A program made the translations under genes and the position numbers. A DNA stretch of 37,397 nucleotides from an uncultured Elusimicrobiales bacterium (lineage in GTDB: Bacteria > Elusimicrobiota > Elusimicrobia > Elusimicrobiales > Elusimicrobiaceae), in assembly GCA_910576915.1 (NCBI GenBank), contig CAJTJT010000012.1, positions 1 through 37,397 of the forward strand. Reading direction: 5' to 3'. Numbering within the stretch: position 1 is the first letter of the stretch; each line of letters opens with the position of its first letter. The notes under the pieces are model-generated. The model did no database searches. It was not told the DNA's origin and was given only the letters and a program-made list of their open reading frames with translations. Below are positions 31,326 through 37,397 of the stretch, in pieces.

Positions 31326-31916
31326 TTACTTAAATCCGTAAATATATCCCAGCGCCTGGCACAGACGCTGCACTTTTAACGCTAAATCTTCTTTCGGGCC
31401 CCCGTTGAAAAACAGCACGTTGGCGCGGAGGGCTTTTTCGCTGTCCGGCATTTGGGCGGCCAGGCGGCGTTCGTATTCTTCCCGGCTGATACCGCGCGAA
31501 GCAAGGCGCGCATCCAGCGTTTGCGGGTCCCCCACCACCAGCACGTTCATATCGGTTAATTTATCCCAGCCGGCTTCAAACAAAAGCGGCACTTCAAACA
31601 CGACAAACGGTTTTTGCGATGCGTGAATACGCTGGACCGCCATATCGTGTACCAGGGGATGCAAAAAATCTTCCAGTTTTTTGCGGGCCTTGTCATCCGA
31701 AAAAATACGCCCGGCCACTTGGGCCGCGTCGTACGTGCCAAACCATTCGGTCAGCTGTTTTTGAACGGCGGGCGTCCCGTAGAGCTCCCGCACCAGTTCA
31801 TCGGCGGACAGCGTATCCGCTCCGTTTTGGGCAAAGTATGCAAGCGCGGTGCTTTTACCGCTGGCGATACCGCCCGTAAGGCCCATTACCAATTTGTTTT
31901 TTACGCGTAAAGTCAT
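31326..31916 (-). CDS. coaE: Dephospho-CoA kinase
   Basis: Final step of coenzyme A synthesis. 196 residues: P-loop GLTGGIASGKST (12-23), LSADELVRELYG, RKKLEDFLHPLVH, FEVPLLFEAGWD and a lid region with ASRGISREEYERRLAAQM. Normal length. The start overlaps the polA stop (ATGA); polA-coaE adjacency is seen in other bacteria. Confidence 0.93.
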   Translation of the reverse strand: MTLRVKNKLVMGLTGGIASGKSTALAYFAQNGADTLSADELVRELYGTPAVQKQLTEWFGTYDAAQVAGRIFSDDKARKKLEDFLHPLVHDMAVQRIHASQKPFVVFEVPLLFEAGWDKLTDMNVLVVGDPQTLDARLASRGISREEYERRLAAQMPDSEKALRANVLFFNGGPKEDLALKVQRLCQALGYIYGFK

Positions 31917-34492
31917 AAGGGTAATTTTTCCAGGTCGTACCAGTTTGGTCCGGCTTTGGCGGCCGCCAACAGCGGCACGCGCAGGCGCACGGCGTTTTGC
32001 ATTAACTCTTTAATGCGTGCGGCCGTTTCGCCCAGGATGTTTTGCGGAAGTTCAAAAATCAGTTCGTCATGCACCTGCATGGTCATTTGAACGGGAGTGC
32101 CCCGGTAAGCGGAAAAAACGTCTATCATCGCTTTCTTAATAATATCCGCCGATCCGCCCTGCACAATCGTATTGATGGCCGCGCGCTGCGCGAAAGACGT
32201 CATGGCACTTACGCCCATATTAAATTCGGGCAGATAACGCACATGGCCCAGCATGGTTTTTACGTAACCGTTTTGGCGGGCAAGCGCGACGTTGGCGTCT
32301 ATCCATTCGCGCACGACGCGGAAGTTGCTAAAATAATTGTCGATATATTCTTTGGCCTCGCGCATGGAAATGCCCAACGCCTGGGAAAGCCCCATGGGGC
32401 CCTGTCCATAAATAATACCAAAATTAATTGCTTTTGCACTAGAGCGCATTTCGTCCGTTACCATAAGCGGCATGACGTTAAAAATCTGCGAAGCGGTCTG
32501 CGTGTGGATATCCCCCCCTTCTAAAAACGCCTGGATAAGCGCGGGGTCCTGGCTTTCGTGCGCCAGTACGCGCAGGTCGATTTGCGAATAGTCCACACTC
32601 AACATTACGTTGCCCGGCGCAGCGCAAAACGCTTTACGCAGCCAGCGGCCTTTTTCGGTGCGGACGGGAATGTTTTGCAGGTTGGGACTGGAGCTGGACA
32701 GACGGCCGGTAACGGTGCCCGTTTGGTCCAAATATGAATGGACTTTATCGTTTTCGTCCGCCAGCAAGAGTAGATTATCCACATAGGTGGATTTTAATTT
32801 GGCGTTGGCGCGGTAGTCCAGAATTTCACGCGCGACGGGATAGGTCTGCGCGATTTGTTCCAGCACTTCTTCGTCGGTGGAATAGCCCGTTTTCGTTTTT
32901 TTGACGGGCGGAATTTGCATTTGTTCAAACAGAAGCGTGCCCAGCTGTTTGGTGGAGTTGATGTTGACGGGATAGCCAGCGCGGGCGTCCACGTCTTTTT
33001 GCAGCCGTTCGATTTCGCGCTCCAAAAGCGTTTTGAAACTTTCAAGCCACCCCGGGTCCACGCGAAGCCCCGCAAACTCCATGTCCGAAAGCACCATCAT
33101 AAGCGGCAGTTCCAAGGTGCGAAACAAATCGTACTGGCCGCTTTCTTTTAATTTTTGCGTCAAAATATCCTGTAATTTCCAGCCGAAACGGTTATATGCG
33201 CGCAGGAGTTCCAGCGGTTCTTCATCATTGACGATGGCTGAAAAATAATCGGCGCACGCACCCGAAAAACTTAAATCGCCCGACGGATTTAACAAGTAGC
33301 GCGCAAGACGCCCGTCAAAACAGTTGATAAACTGCCCGTGAACATTAATATCCAGTTCGCGTAAGGTCAGCTTTAAATCGTAGCCGAGTTTTTCCACCGC
33401 GTCGTTTTCCACCAGTTTTTTAAGCGCGTCCCGCTCCCAGGGCTGTACTTCCGCCAGCGGCGTGAGCGATAATTCGCCCTCATTCAGGCCCAAAAGCAAA
33501 TAATCATCCTGCGCGTGCAAAAATACGCGCGGCGCGGTCTCTGCCTTTTTCAGCGCGTCCGAAAGCGTCAGTTCCGCGGCGGGCGCATCCGCCGTTTGAA
33601 CAACGCGCGCCGGACGGGGCGCATCATACAAATCAAGTAAATTTTTAAATTCATACTGTGCAAACAGCGCGGCGAGTGCCTCGTGGTCCGGCGTTTGGAC
33701 GCGGTAGTCGGCCAGGTTAAAAGGCATGTCCAAATCGGAATCGAACACGACGAGCTGTTTGGAAAGCAAGGCTTCGCCTTCGTGCTCGCGGATTTTTTTG
33801 GCGACGGAAGCCTTCATGTCCGGGCTGTCGTTATGGGCGGCGCGGATGATGTCTTCCAAATGGCCGAATTTTTCGATTAAATCCACCGCGCTCTTTGGGC
33901 CCACGCCCATCACGCCCGGAATGTTGTCCGAAGCGTCGCCCACGATGGAAAAATAATCCGGCAGAAATTGCACGTCCACGCCGAATTTTTCTTTGGCGGC
34001 TTCCGGCCCTTTAAAACCGTCTTTGCCGCCGGCGGGCCAAATATGGATGAAATCGTTTAAAAATTGATATACGTCTTTATCGGTGGTGGCCAGCACGCTG
34101 GGCACGTTTTCCCGCGCCGCCTGACGGGCCAAAAACGCCATTAAATCATCCGCTTCTATACCCTGTTTGGCCACCATGGCAAGCCCCAACCCGCTGACGA
34201 GCCCCCGCGCTAAATTAAGCTGGCTGACAAGCGCATCGTCCGGCTTTTTGCGCGTGCCTTTATAGGCGGGCCACAGCGCCTTGCGCCGCGCGCATCCGCC
34301 GGGAGAGTCGAAGCATACGGCCGCGTAAGCCGGGTTGTAATCGCGCAGCATTTTAATTAGCCAGCGCATAAAACCGTACAACGCGCCGACCTCCTGGCCG
34401 GAAGACGTGGTCAGCTTCGGCAGCGCGTGATAATTGCGGTGCAAAAAATTATGGGCGTCCACTAAAAAAAATTGCGGTTGGAATTTTGTCAT
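31913..34492 (-). CDS. polA: DNA polymerase I
   Basis: Repair and Okazaki-fragment polymerase, 859 residues from ATG 34492. The N-terminal 5' nuclease has FFLVDAHNFLHRNY, VCFDSPGG, GIEADDLMAFLA and GDASDNIPGVMGVGPKSA. The C-terminal polymerase has motif A VDYSQIDLRVLAHES, motif B RSSAKAINFGIIYGQG and motif C VHDELIFE. The central 3'-5' exonuclease domain lacks the DxE of Exo I (the strand reads VFLHAQDDYLLLGL), so proofreading is probably absent. The longer frame to 34579 is rejected: it overlaps the preceding gene and crosses a strong hairpin. No good Shine-Dalgarno is present. Confidence 0.95.
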   Translation of the reverse strand: MTKFQPQFFLVDAHNFLHRNYHALPKLTTSSGQEVGALYGFMRWLIKMLRDYNPAYAAVCFDSPGGCARRKALWPAYKGTRKKPDDALVSQLNLARGLVSGLGLAMVAKQGIEADDLMAFLARQAARENVPSVLATTDKDVYQFLNDFIHIWPAGGKDGFKGPEAAKEKFGVDVQFLPDYFSIVGDASDNIPGVMGVGPKSAVDLIEKFGHLEDIIRAAHNDSPDMKASVAKKIREHEGEALLSKQLVVFDSDLDMPFNLADYRVQTPDHEALAALFAQYEFKNLLDLYDAPRPARVVQTADAPAAELTLSDALKKAETAPRVFLHAQDDYLLLGLNEGELSLTPLAEVQPWERDALKKLVENDAVEKLGYDLKLTLRELDINVHGQFINCFDGRLARYLLNPSGDLSFSGACADYFSAIVNDEEPLELLRAYNRFGWKLQDILTQKLKESGQYDLFRTLELPLMMVLSDMEFAGLRVDPGWLESFKTLLEREIERLQKDVDARAGYPVNINSTKQLGTLLFEQMQIPPVKKTKTGYSTDEEVLEQIAQTYPVAREILDYRANAKLKSTYVDNLLLLADENDKVHSYLDQTGTVTGRLSSSSPNLQNIPVRTEKGRWLRKAFCAAPGNVMLSVDYSQIDLRVLAHESQDPALIQAFLEGGDIHTQTASQIFNVMPLMVTDEMRSSAKAINFGIIYGQGPMGLSQALGISMREAKEYIDNYFSNFRVVREWIDANVALARQNGYVKTMLGHVRYLPEFNMGVSAMTSFAQRAAINTIVQGGSADIIKKAMIDVFSAYRGTPVQMTMQVHDELIFELPQNILGETAARIKELMQNAVRLRVPLLAAAKAGPNWYDLEKLPL

Positions 34493-34509
34493 GGGCAGAT
34501 AAGAGAAAC

Positions 34510-34543
34510 GACAGAGAAGATTCCCGCCCCATAACGGGGCGGG
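34510..34543 (-). terminator. GC-rich hairpin before polA
   Basis: On the minus strand: CCCGCCCC-GTTAT-GGGGCGGG followed by AATCTTCTCT. A strong stem but a poor U-tract, right after the thioredoxin-like gene. Confidence 0.45.
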
Positions 34544-34550
34544 AGCAAGA

Positions 34551-35000
34551 TTATTTGACTCTAGAAACAGTTTCGACAATCTTTTTTTCCAGATTGGCGC
34601 GTTTGTCGGGGGAATAGCCGCTTAACGGGGCCGAATCGGAAAGATGGTCGGTATCGTTGGAAAGCACCACAAAGGTAGGGAATCTTTCCACGCCCAGCCG
34701 TTTATTCAGCCGGGTGCCGTCCGGCGCGGGCGTATCCTGATCCACCGGGAACACATAAACGTGTACCTGTGGATCGGACGCATATTTCGCTACCAGCGAA
34801 CGAATAATATTACCCTTCGACTTGGCCAGCTTGCACGGCGGGCAGCCCTCAAAAGAAAACATAATTACGTATACGTCATCTTTCTTCATGGACGCATACT
34901 GCGCGCTGGTCAGCGTGGGCAAATCCTGCGACTGCGCCCGCAGCTCAAACGCGGCAAACGCCAGCAGACAAACGGCCAACGTTACGATAATTTTTTTCAT
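34551..35000 (-). CDS. Exported thioredoxin-fold protein, CPPC active site
   Basis: 149 residues with a Sec signal peptide (MKKIIVTLAVCLLAFAAFELRAQ). The mature part is a thioredoxin-like fold with redox motif EGCPPCKLAK (C53, C56) and a cis-proline region RFPTFVVLS. Probably a periplasmic thiol oxidoreductase or reductant; CPPC differs from DsbA's CPHC and resembles some TlpA-like and other envelope thioredoxins. Shine-Dalgarno AGAGG. It is nine bases downstream of trxA, consistent with a thiol-redox pair. It could serve disulfide handling of the cysteine-rich mosaic pilin-like protein nearby, a speculative link. Confidence 0.82.
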   Translation of the reverse strand: MKKIIVTLAVCLLAFAAFELRAQSQDLPTLTSAQYASMKKDDVYVIMFSFEGCPPCKLAKSKGNIIRSLVAKYASDPQVHVYVFPVDQDTPAPDGTRLNKRLGVERFPTFVVLSNDTDHLSDSAPLSGYSPDKRANLEKKIVETVSRVK

Positions 35001-35009
35001 AAATACCTC

Positions 35010-35330
35010 TTATAATAAGGCGTTTAATTTTTCCTGCAGCGCCGCTTTAGACTGCAAACCAACCGTTTGGGCGGCGACGTTTCCGTCTTTAAAGAAAATA
35101 ATGGTGGGCACGGAAGAAATGCGGTATTTGGCGCAGGCGTCGGGAGCCTGGTCCGTATCCAGTTTGCAGATTTTGGCTTTGCCCGCATATTCGGAGGCAA
35201 GCTCTTCCACCACCGGGGCCAGCATGCGGCACGGGCCGCACCAGGTGGCCCAAAAATCCACCATTACAGTTCCTTTGTAATTCAATACTTCTTCTTCAAA
35301 ATTGGCATCCGTCAAAATTACTTCGCTCAT
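35010..35330 (-). CDS. trxA: Thioredoxin
   Basis: Cytoplasmic protein-disulfide reductase, 106 residues, the standard length. Active site WCGPCR (C31, C34) in VDFWATWCGPCRMLAP, then the cis-Pro segment ISSVPTIIFFKDG. Shine-Dalgarno GGGGAAC. First gene of the long minus-strand run leading into polA; no thioredoxin reductase gene is visible in the window. Confidence 0.96.
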   Translation of the reverse strand: MSEVILTDANFEEEVLNYKGTVMVDFWATWCGPCRMLAPVVEELASEYAGKAKICKLDTDQAPDACAKYRISSVPTIIFFKDGNVAAQTVGLQSKAALQEKLNALL

Positions 35331-35358
35331 AAGTTCCCCTCATTAGTAGGATATGATT

Positions 35359-35364
35359 AGTATA
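35359..35364 (-). promoter_or_regulatory. Possible -10 box of trxA
   Basis: TATACT on the minus strand in an AT-rich stretch about 28 bases before the start; the -35 is poor. Confidence 0.4.
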
Positions 35365-35455
35365 CTATAAAATTACGATACCAGATAAAAAGCCCCAAAG
35401 CAACCCCCAAAAAGGGTTATTAAACTCCCCGGGTTACGGCCGGGAATTCTAACCC

Positions 35456-35491
35456 AAAAGACGGGACGGCCCTTTTAAAGCCGTCCCGTCC
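35456..35491 (-). terminator. Terminator of the mosaic pilin gene
   Basis: On the minus strand: GACGGGACGGC / GCCGTCCCGTC perfect stem with a 9-10-base loop, then TTTT, about 25 bases past the stop. Confidence 0.85.
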
Positions 35492-35516
35492 AATAAGTTA
35501 CGCACAATGGTTCAAA

Positions 35517-36989
35517 TTAACGGGCACTCCGAAAATAGGACATACCAGAACCATATATGTTTACAGTCTTTCCGCCACTACCGCAGTCATTTACCCAACC
35601 CGCTACTGCCCCCATATCATCTACCAGCCAAGATCGGGAGCAACCGCCGTCACCGGCGTCAACGAACATATCACCGCCGCCGCCACCACCGCCGCCTCCG
35701 CCACCGCCGCCGCTGCTGCAGCCGGAGCAGGCGCTCGTCACCCATTTACAGGAAGCACTGCAATATTTCCCCGGGTCTTTGGTATTATTACAACACGTTT
35801 TGCTGCCCGTGTCTTTGGTTTCCCCCACGCTGCACTCGGCAGCCTGAGAATCCACACACGCGCTCCAATCTCCATATACCCACTTATTATTTACACAAGT
35901 GCGAGTACGGGTTTTTGTACCACAGCGATTGCCGCAACTACTGGACTCTGTGGCAGTTTCCCCGTCTTGACATTCCTGCACCACGCACGAATCGCACCGG
36001 GTAACCCAATCAGAAGAACCCACGTTGGTAAAATCTACCTTATCCAAATCGACGAATTCATCAACACGCAGAGAAGGATCAAAAAGAACCAAATCGTCTT
36101 TCACAGAAATACTCCGCTGTTTACGGAGCGTAGAATCTGCCAAGACTAATTCGTCCTTTGAAATGGCCGACATTGAGGAACAGACATACCGACAAGTTTG
36201 CGTGCCTGTCTTTAAACCCACCGTACATTCCCGTTCAAAAGAACCATTTTGAGGGGAGGCAGGACATTCCTTAATTCGGTTTAATGTCCACTGGAAACCG
36301 GTGTCAGAACCACAGTGCCATTCGGAATAACCGTCTCCGCAAGCACACAAATCATAAGAACGCGCGCCCTCGCTGTGGGTTGAATCACAGGAAGGAGACA
36401 CACATTTTCCGTTTTTCCAAATCTCTCCCGCCGGACAGCATTTTTCCTGGTTCGGATTACATTCGCAACTGGTCGGATCTTTTTCACACGGAGTAAGCGG
36501 TTCCGGCTCCGGCTCAGGTTCCGGCTCCGGTTCCGGTTTCACAGGCGTTATCGTGCCCGCACAGCTCTCCGGCGACGGTTCATACGTAAACCCTTTACAG
36601 CTGGGATAATTTTTGTTTAACTTTGCACAATCATCCCCATCACAGCAGATTCTTCCGTCCGCATACGATGGCATCTGCAAGTTATAGCTGTAATTGCCTT
36701 TACTGCTTGCAATTACCCCTTTATCTTGCAACGTTAACTGATAGTTCTTCGTATCCGTCTTCTTGACGATTTCACTCATATTAGATAAGTCCGTTAAGTA
36801 CGGCTTATCCAACGCGCATCTCTTTTCCTGTTCCGTGCGGATAGAAGCCATTAACTCTTCCGCTTCCGTTGTCTTGCGCGTTTCGATTACTTTGCTAAAC
36901 TTCGGCAGTACTGCCGCGCTTAACACGCCTATTACGATAACCACTACTAATAACTCGGTTAACGTAAAGGCTTTCTTTTTGTTCTTCAT
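35517..36989 (-). CDS. Mosaic pilin-like protein: cysteine-rich, PE-repeat and poly-Gly
   Basis: 490 residues. A type IV pilin N-terminus (MKNKKKA-FTLTELLVVVIVI, Glu at +5) has Ala rather than Gly at -1. The pilin-like domain (8-145) is followed by a Pro-Glu linker (KPEPEPEPEPEPEP, 151-164). A cysteine-rich region (165-425) follows with TSP1-like pieces (RCGTKTRTRTC, then WVYGDWSAC). Next comes a run of 13 glycines (427-439) and a 50-residue end. There are 36 cysteines in total. Residues 278-289 and 297-308 are a short duplication (KDELVLADSTLR, KDDLVLFDPSLR). The start has AGGAGG. Likely a surface adhesin or tip subunit of the pilus; the function is inferred from architecture only. Confidence 0.75.
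   Translation of the reverse strand: MKNKKKAFTLTELLVVVIVIGVLSAAVLPKFSKVIETRKTTEAEELMASIRTEQEKRCALDKPYLTDLSNMSEIVKKTDTKNYQLTLQDKGVIASSKGNYSYNLQMPSYADGRICCDGDDCAKLNKNYPSCKGFTYEPSPESCAGTITPVKPEPEPEPEPEPEPLTPCEKDPTSCECNPNQEKCCPAGEIWKNGKCVSPSCDSTHSEGARSYDLCACGDGYSEWHCGSDTGFQWTLNRIKECPASPQNGSFERECTVGLKTGTQTCRYVCSSMSAISKDELVLADSTLRKQRSISVKDDLVLFDPSLRVDEFVDLDKVDFTNVGSSDWVTRCDSCVVQECQDGETATESSSCGNRCGTKTRTRTCVNNKWVYGDWSACVDSQAAECSVGETKDTGSKTCCNNTKDPGKYCSASCKWVTSACSGCSSGGGGGGGGGGGGGDMFVDAGDGGCSRSWLVDDMGAVAGWVNDCGSGGKTVNIYGSGMSYFRSAR
35688..35726 (-). repeat. Glycine-codon trinucleotide repeat
   Basis: Thirteen consecutive glycine codons (GGC/GGT/GGA) near the 3' end of the mosaic pilin gene. Length changes would keep the frame. 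Confidence 0.7.
36499..36539 (-). repeat. Pro-Glu hexanucleotide repeat
   Basis: A tandem 6-bp unit (GAACCG/GAGCCG) encoding alternating Pro and Glu in the linker of the mosaic pilin. Expansion or contraction would keep the frame. Confidence 0.7.
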
Positions 36990-36992
36990 ACG

Positions 36993-37141
36993 CCCTCCTC
37001 GTTAGTATTGCGGGAAGAACGGGGGAATCCGCTCTTCCCGCTTTCCGGTGTCTCTTGAGGAGGGACTGGCCGGGAAATCTCTTCTGGGGCTTATTTCAGG
37101 GTAAGCAGTACGGGGTGTATACGGCCAGCCTCCTCATTAGC
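36993..37141 (-). other. Structured 5' leader of the mosaic pilin gene
   Basis: About 140 bases between the T12 module and the ATG, far longer than in the other pilins. It has a hairpin GCGGGAAGA / TCTTCCCGC (37011-37019 with 37033-37041). It also has a long-range inverted repeat GAGGAGG-CTGGCC (37057-37071 with 37123-37135). Its ends are an imperfect direct repeat (36993-37006 and 37128-37141), as if a segment had been inserted. It does not match any riboswitch I know. Confidence 0.5.
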
Positions 37142-37163
37142 CCAATGTATCAAAAAAAAAAAA
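37136..37163 (-). promoter_or_regulatory. T12 promoter module of the mosaic pilin gene
   Basis: On the minus strand: T12, GATACATTGG, GCTAAT. The same order as in the other pilins, with one base less between the T-run and the -10. The hairpin GGCCTGGAAGGCC lies directly upstream. Confidence 0.55.
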
Positions 37164-37207
37164 CGAGTCAAGGCCTTCCAGGCCGCGGTTATCTTGTCCC
37201 GCCCATC

Positions 37208-37265
37208 AAACTAGTTTAGGCCACACTGTTTTGGATATGTCGCGACCTTACGAACAAGGAAGGCC
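37208..37265 (-). repeat. Degenerate 56-bp direct repeat, unit D
   Basis: On the plus strand: ACTAGTTTAGGCCACACTG then ATGTCGCGACCTTACGAAC. Upstream of the T12 module of the mosaic pilin. Confidence 0.6.
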
Positions 37266-37332
37266 AAAGCGAGTTAGCCCGAAGGGTCCGCCCCGCCCTA
37301 TTTGCCCGGCCGGCGAGGACCCGCCCTCATTA

Positions 37333-37388
37333 GACTAGTTAAAGCCACACGGTTAAGACATGTCGCAACCTACGAACAGGCGAGCCCC
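37333..37388 (-). repeat. Degenerate 56-bp direct repeat, unit E
   Basis: On the plus strand: GACTAGTTAAAGCCACACG then ATGTCGCAACCTACGAAC. It starts about 125 bp from unit D. The 36990-37397 stretch has no gene; it holds the leader, the T12 module and units D and E. Confidence 0.6.
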
Positions 37389-37397
37389 GTAGTCCGT

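Noticed and set aside
34493..34579. N-terminal extension of DNA polymerase I
   Set aside because: It would overlap the thioredoxin-like gene and cross a GC-rich hairpin. The conserved 5' nuclease begins at the internal ATG.
36993..37141. Cyclic-di-GMP or other known riboswitch in the mosaic pilin leader
   Set aside because: No match to conserved aptamer sequences that I know; only generic hairpins are seen.

Overview
The window looks like a chromosomal segment of a Gram-negative, gut-type bacterium of moderate GC content. The best guess is the phylum Elusimicrobiota, at moderate confidence. Support comes from several single type IV pilin genes with the FTLIELLVVVLIIGILSAVALPQ-type N-terminus scattered among housekeeping genes, a TolC-type tripartite exporter, Sec-exported proteins with no recognisable family, and peptidoglycan genes. 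No tRNA, rRNA, transposase, phage gene or CRISPR array was seen.

Layout. 1-1.4 kb: a DAACS-family symporter (minus). 1.4-5.7 kb: a MacAB-TolC-like efflux operon (outer-membrane factor, adaptor, ATPase, permease; plus). 5.7-6.7 kb: an RNase HI with a clamp-motif tail, then the RNase P RNA gene. 6.7-7.8 kb: pilin gene 1 and its repeat-rich upstream region. 7.8-12.7 kb: an exported receiver-like protein, facing a minus-strand group of rsmI, a Sua5-family gene and a histidine kinase, then an exported protein of unknown function. 12.9-18 kb: two tandem YfcC/DcuC-family carriers, a sodium:solute symporter and thiamine pyrophosphokinase. 18-20.6 kb: pilin 2 (minus), tgt (plus), pilin 3 (minus). 20.8-35.3 kb: an almost unbroken minus-strand run of core genes, in transcription order trxA, a periplasmic thioredoxin-like gene, polA, coaE, rho, rpmE, prfA, prmC, murA, folC, a long coiled-coil gene, ddl and a small membrane protein. 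35.5-37.4 kb: a 490-residue mosaic pilin-like protein and another copy of the repeat-rich pilin upstream region.

The most unusual content is the pilin system. All four pilin-like genes lie downstream of the same module: a run of exactly 12 T, then GATA(A)CAT(G/T)GG, then a -10-like hexamer. Three of them have an interspersed palindromic repeat read in frame between a strong Shine-Dalgarno/ATG and the prepilin cleavage site, giving predicted leaders of 43-49 residues. Degenerate ~56-bp direct repeats lie further upstream, and pilin loci 1 and 3 share 140 identical bases. The genes look like dispersed cassettes under common control. Separately, the RNase P RNA has paired compensatory changes in its normally near-invariant P4 helix. 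rnhA and tgt have TGn-extended -10 boxes six bases before the ATG and no Shine-Dalgarno, suggesting leaderless transcripts.
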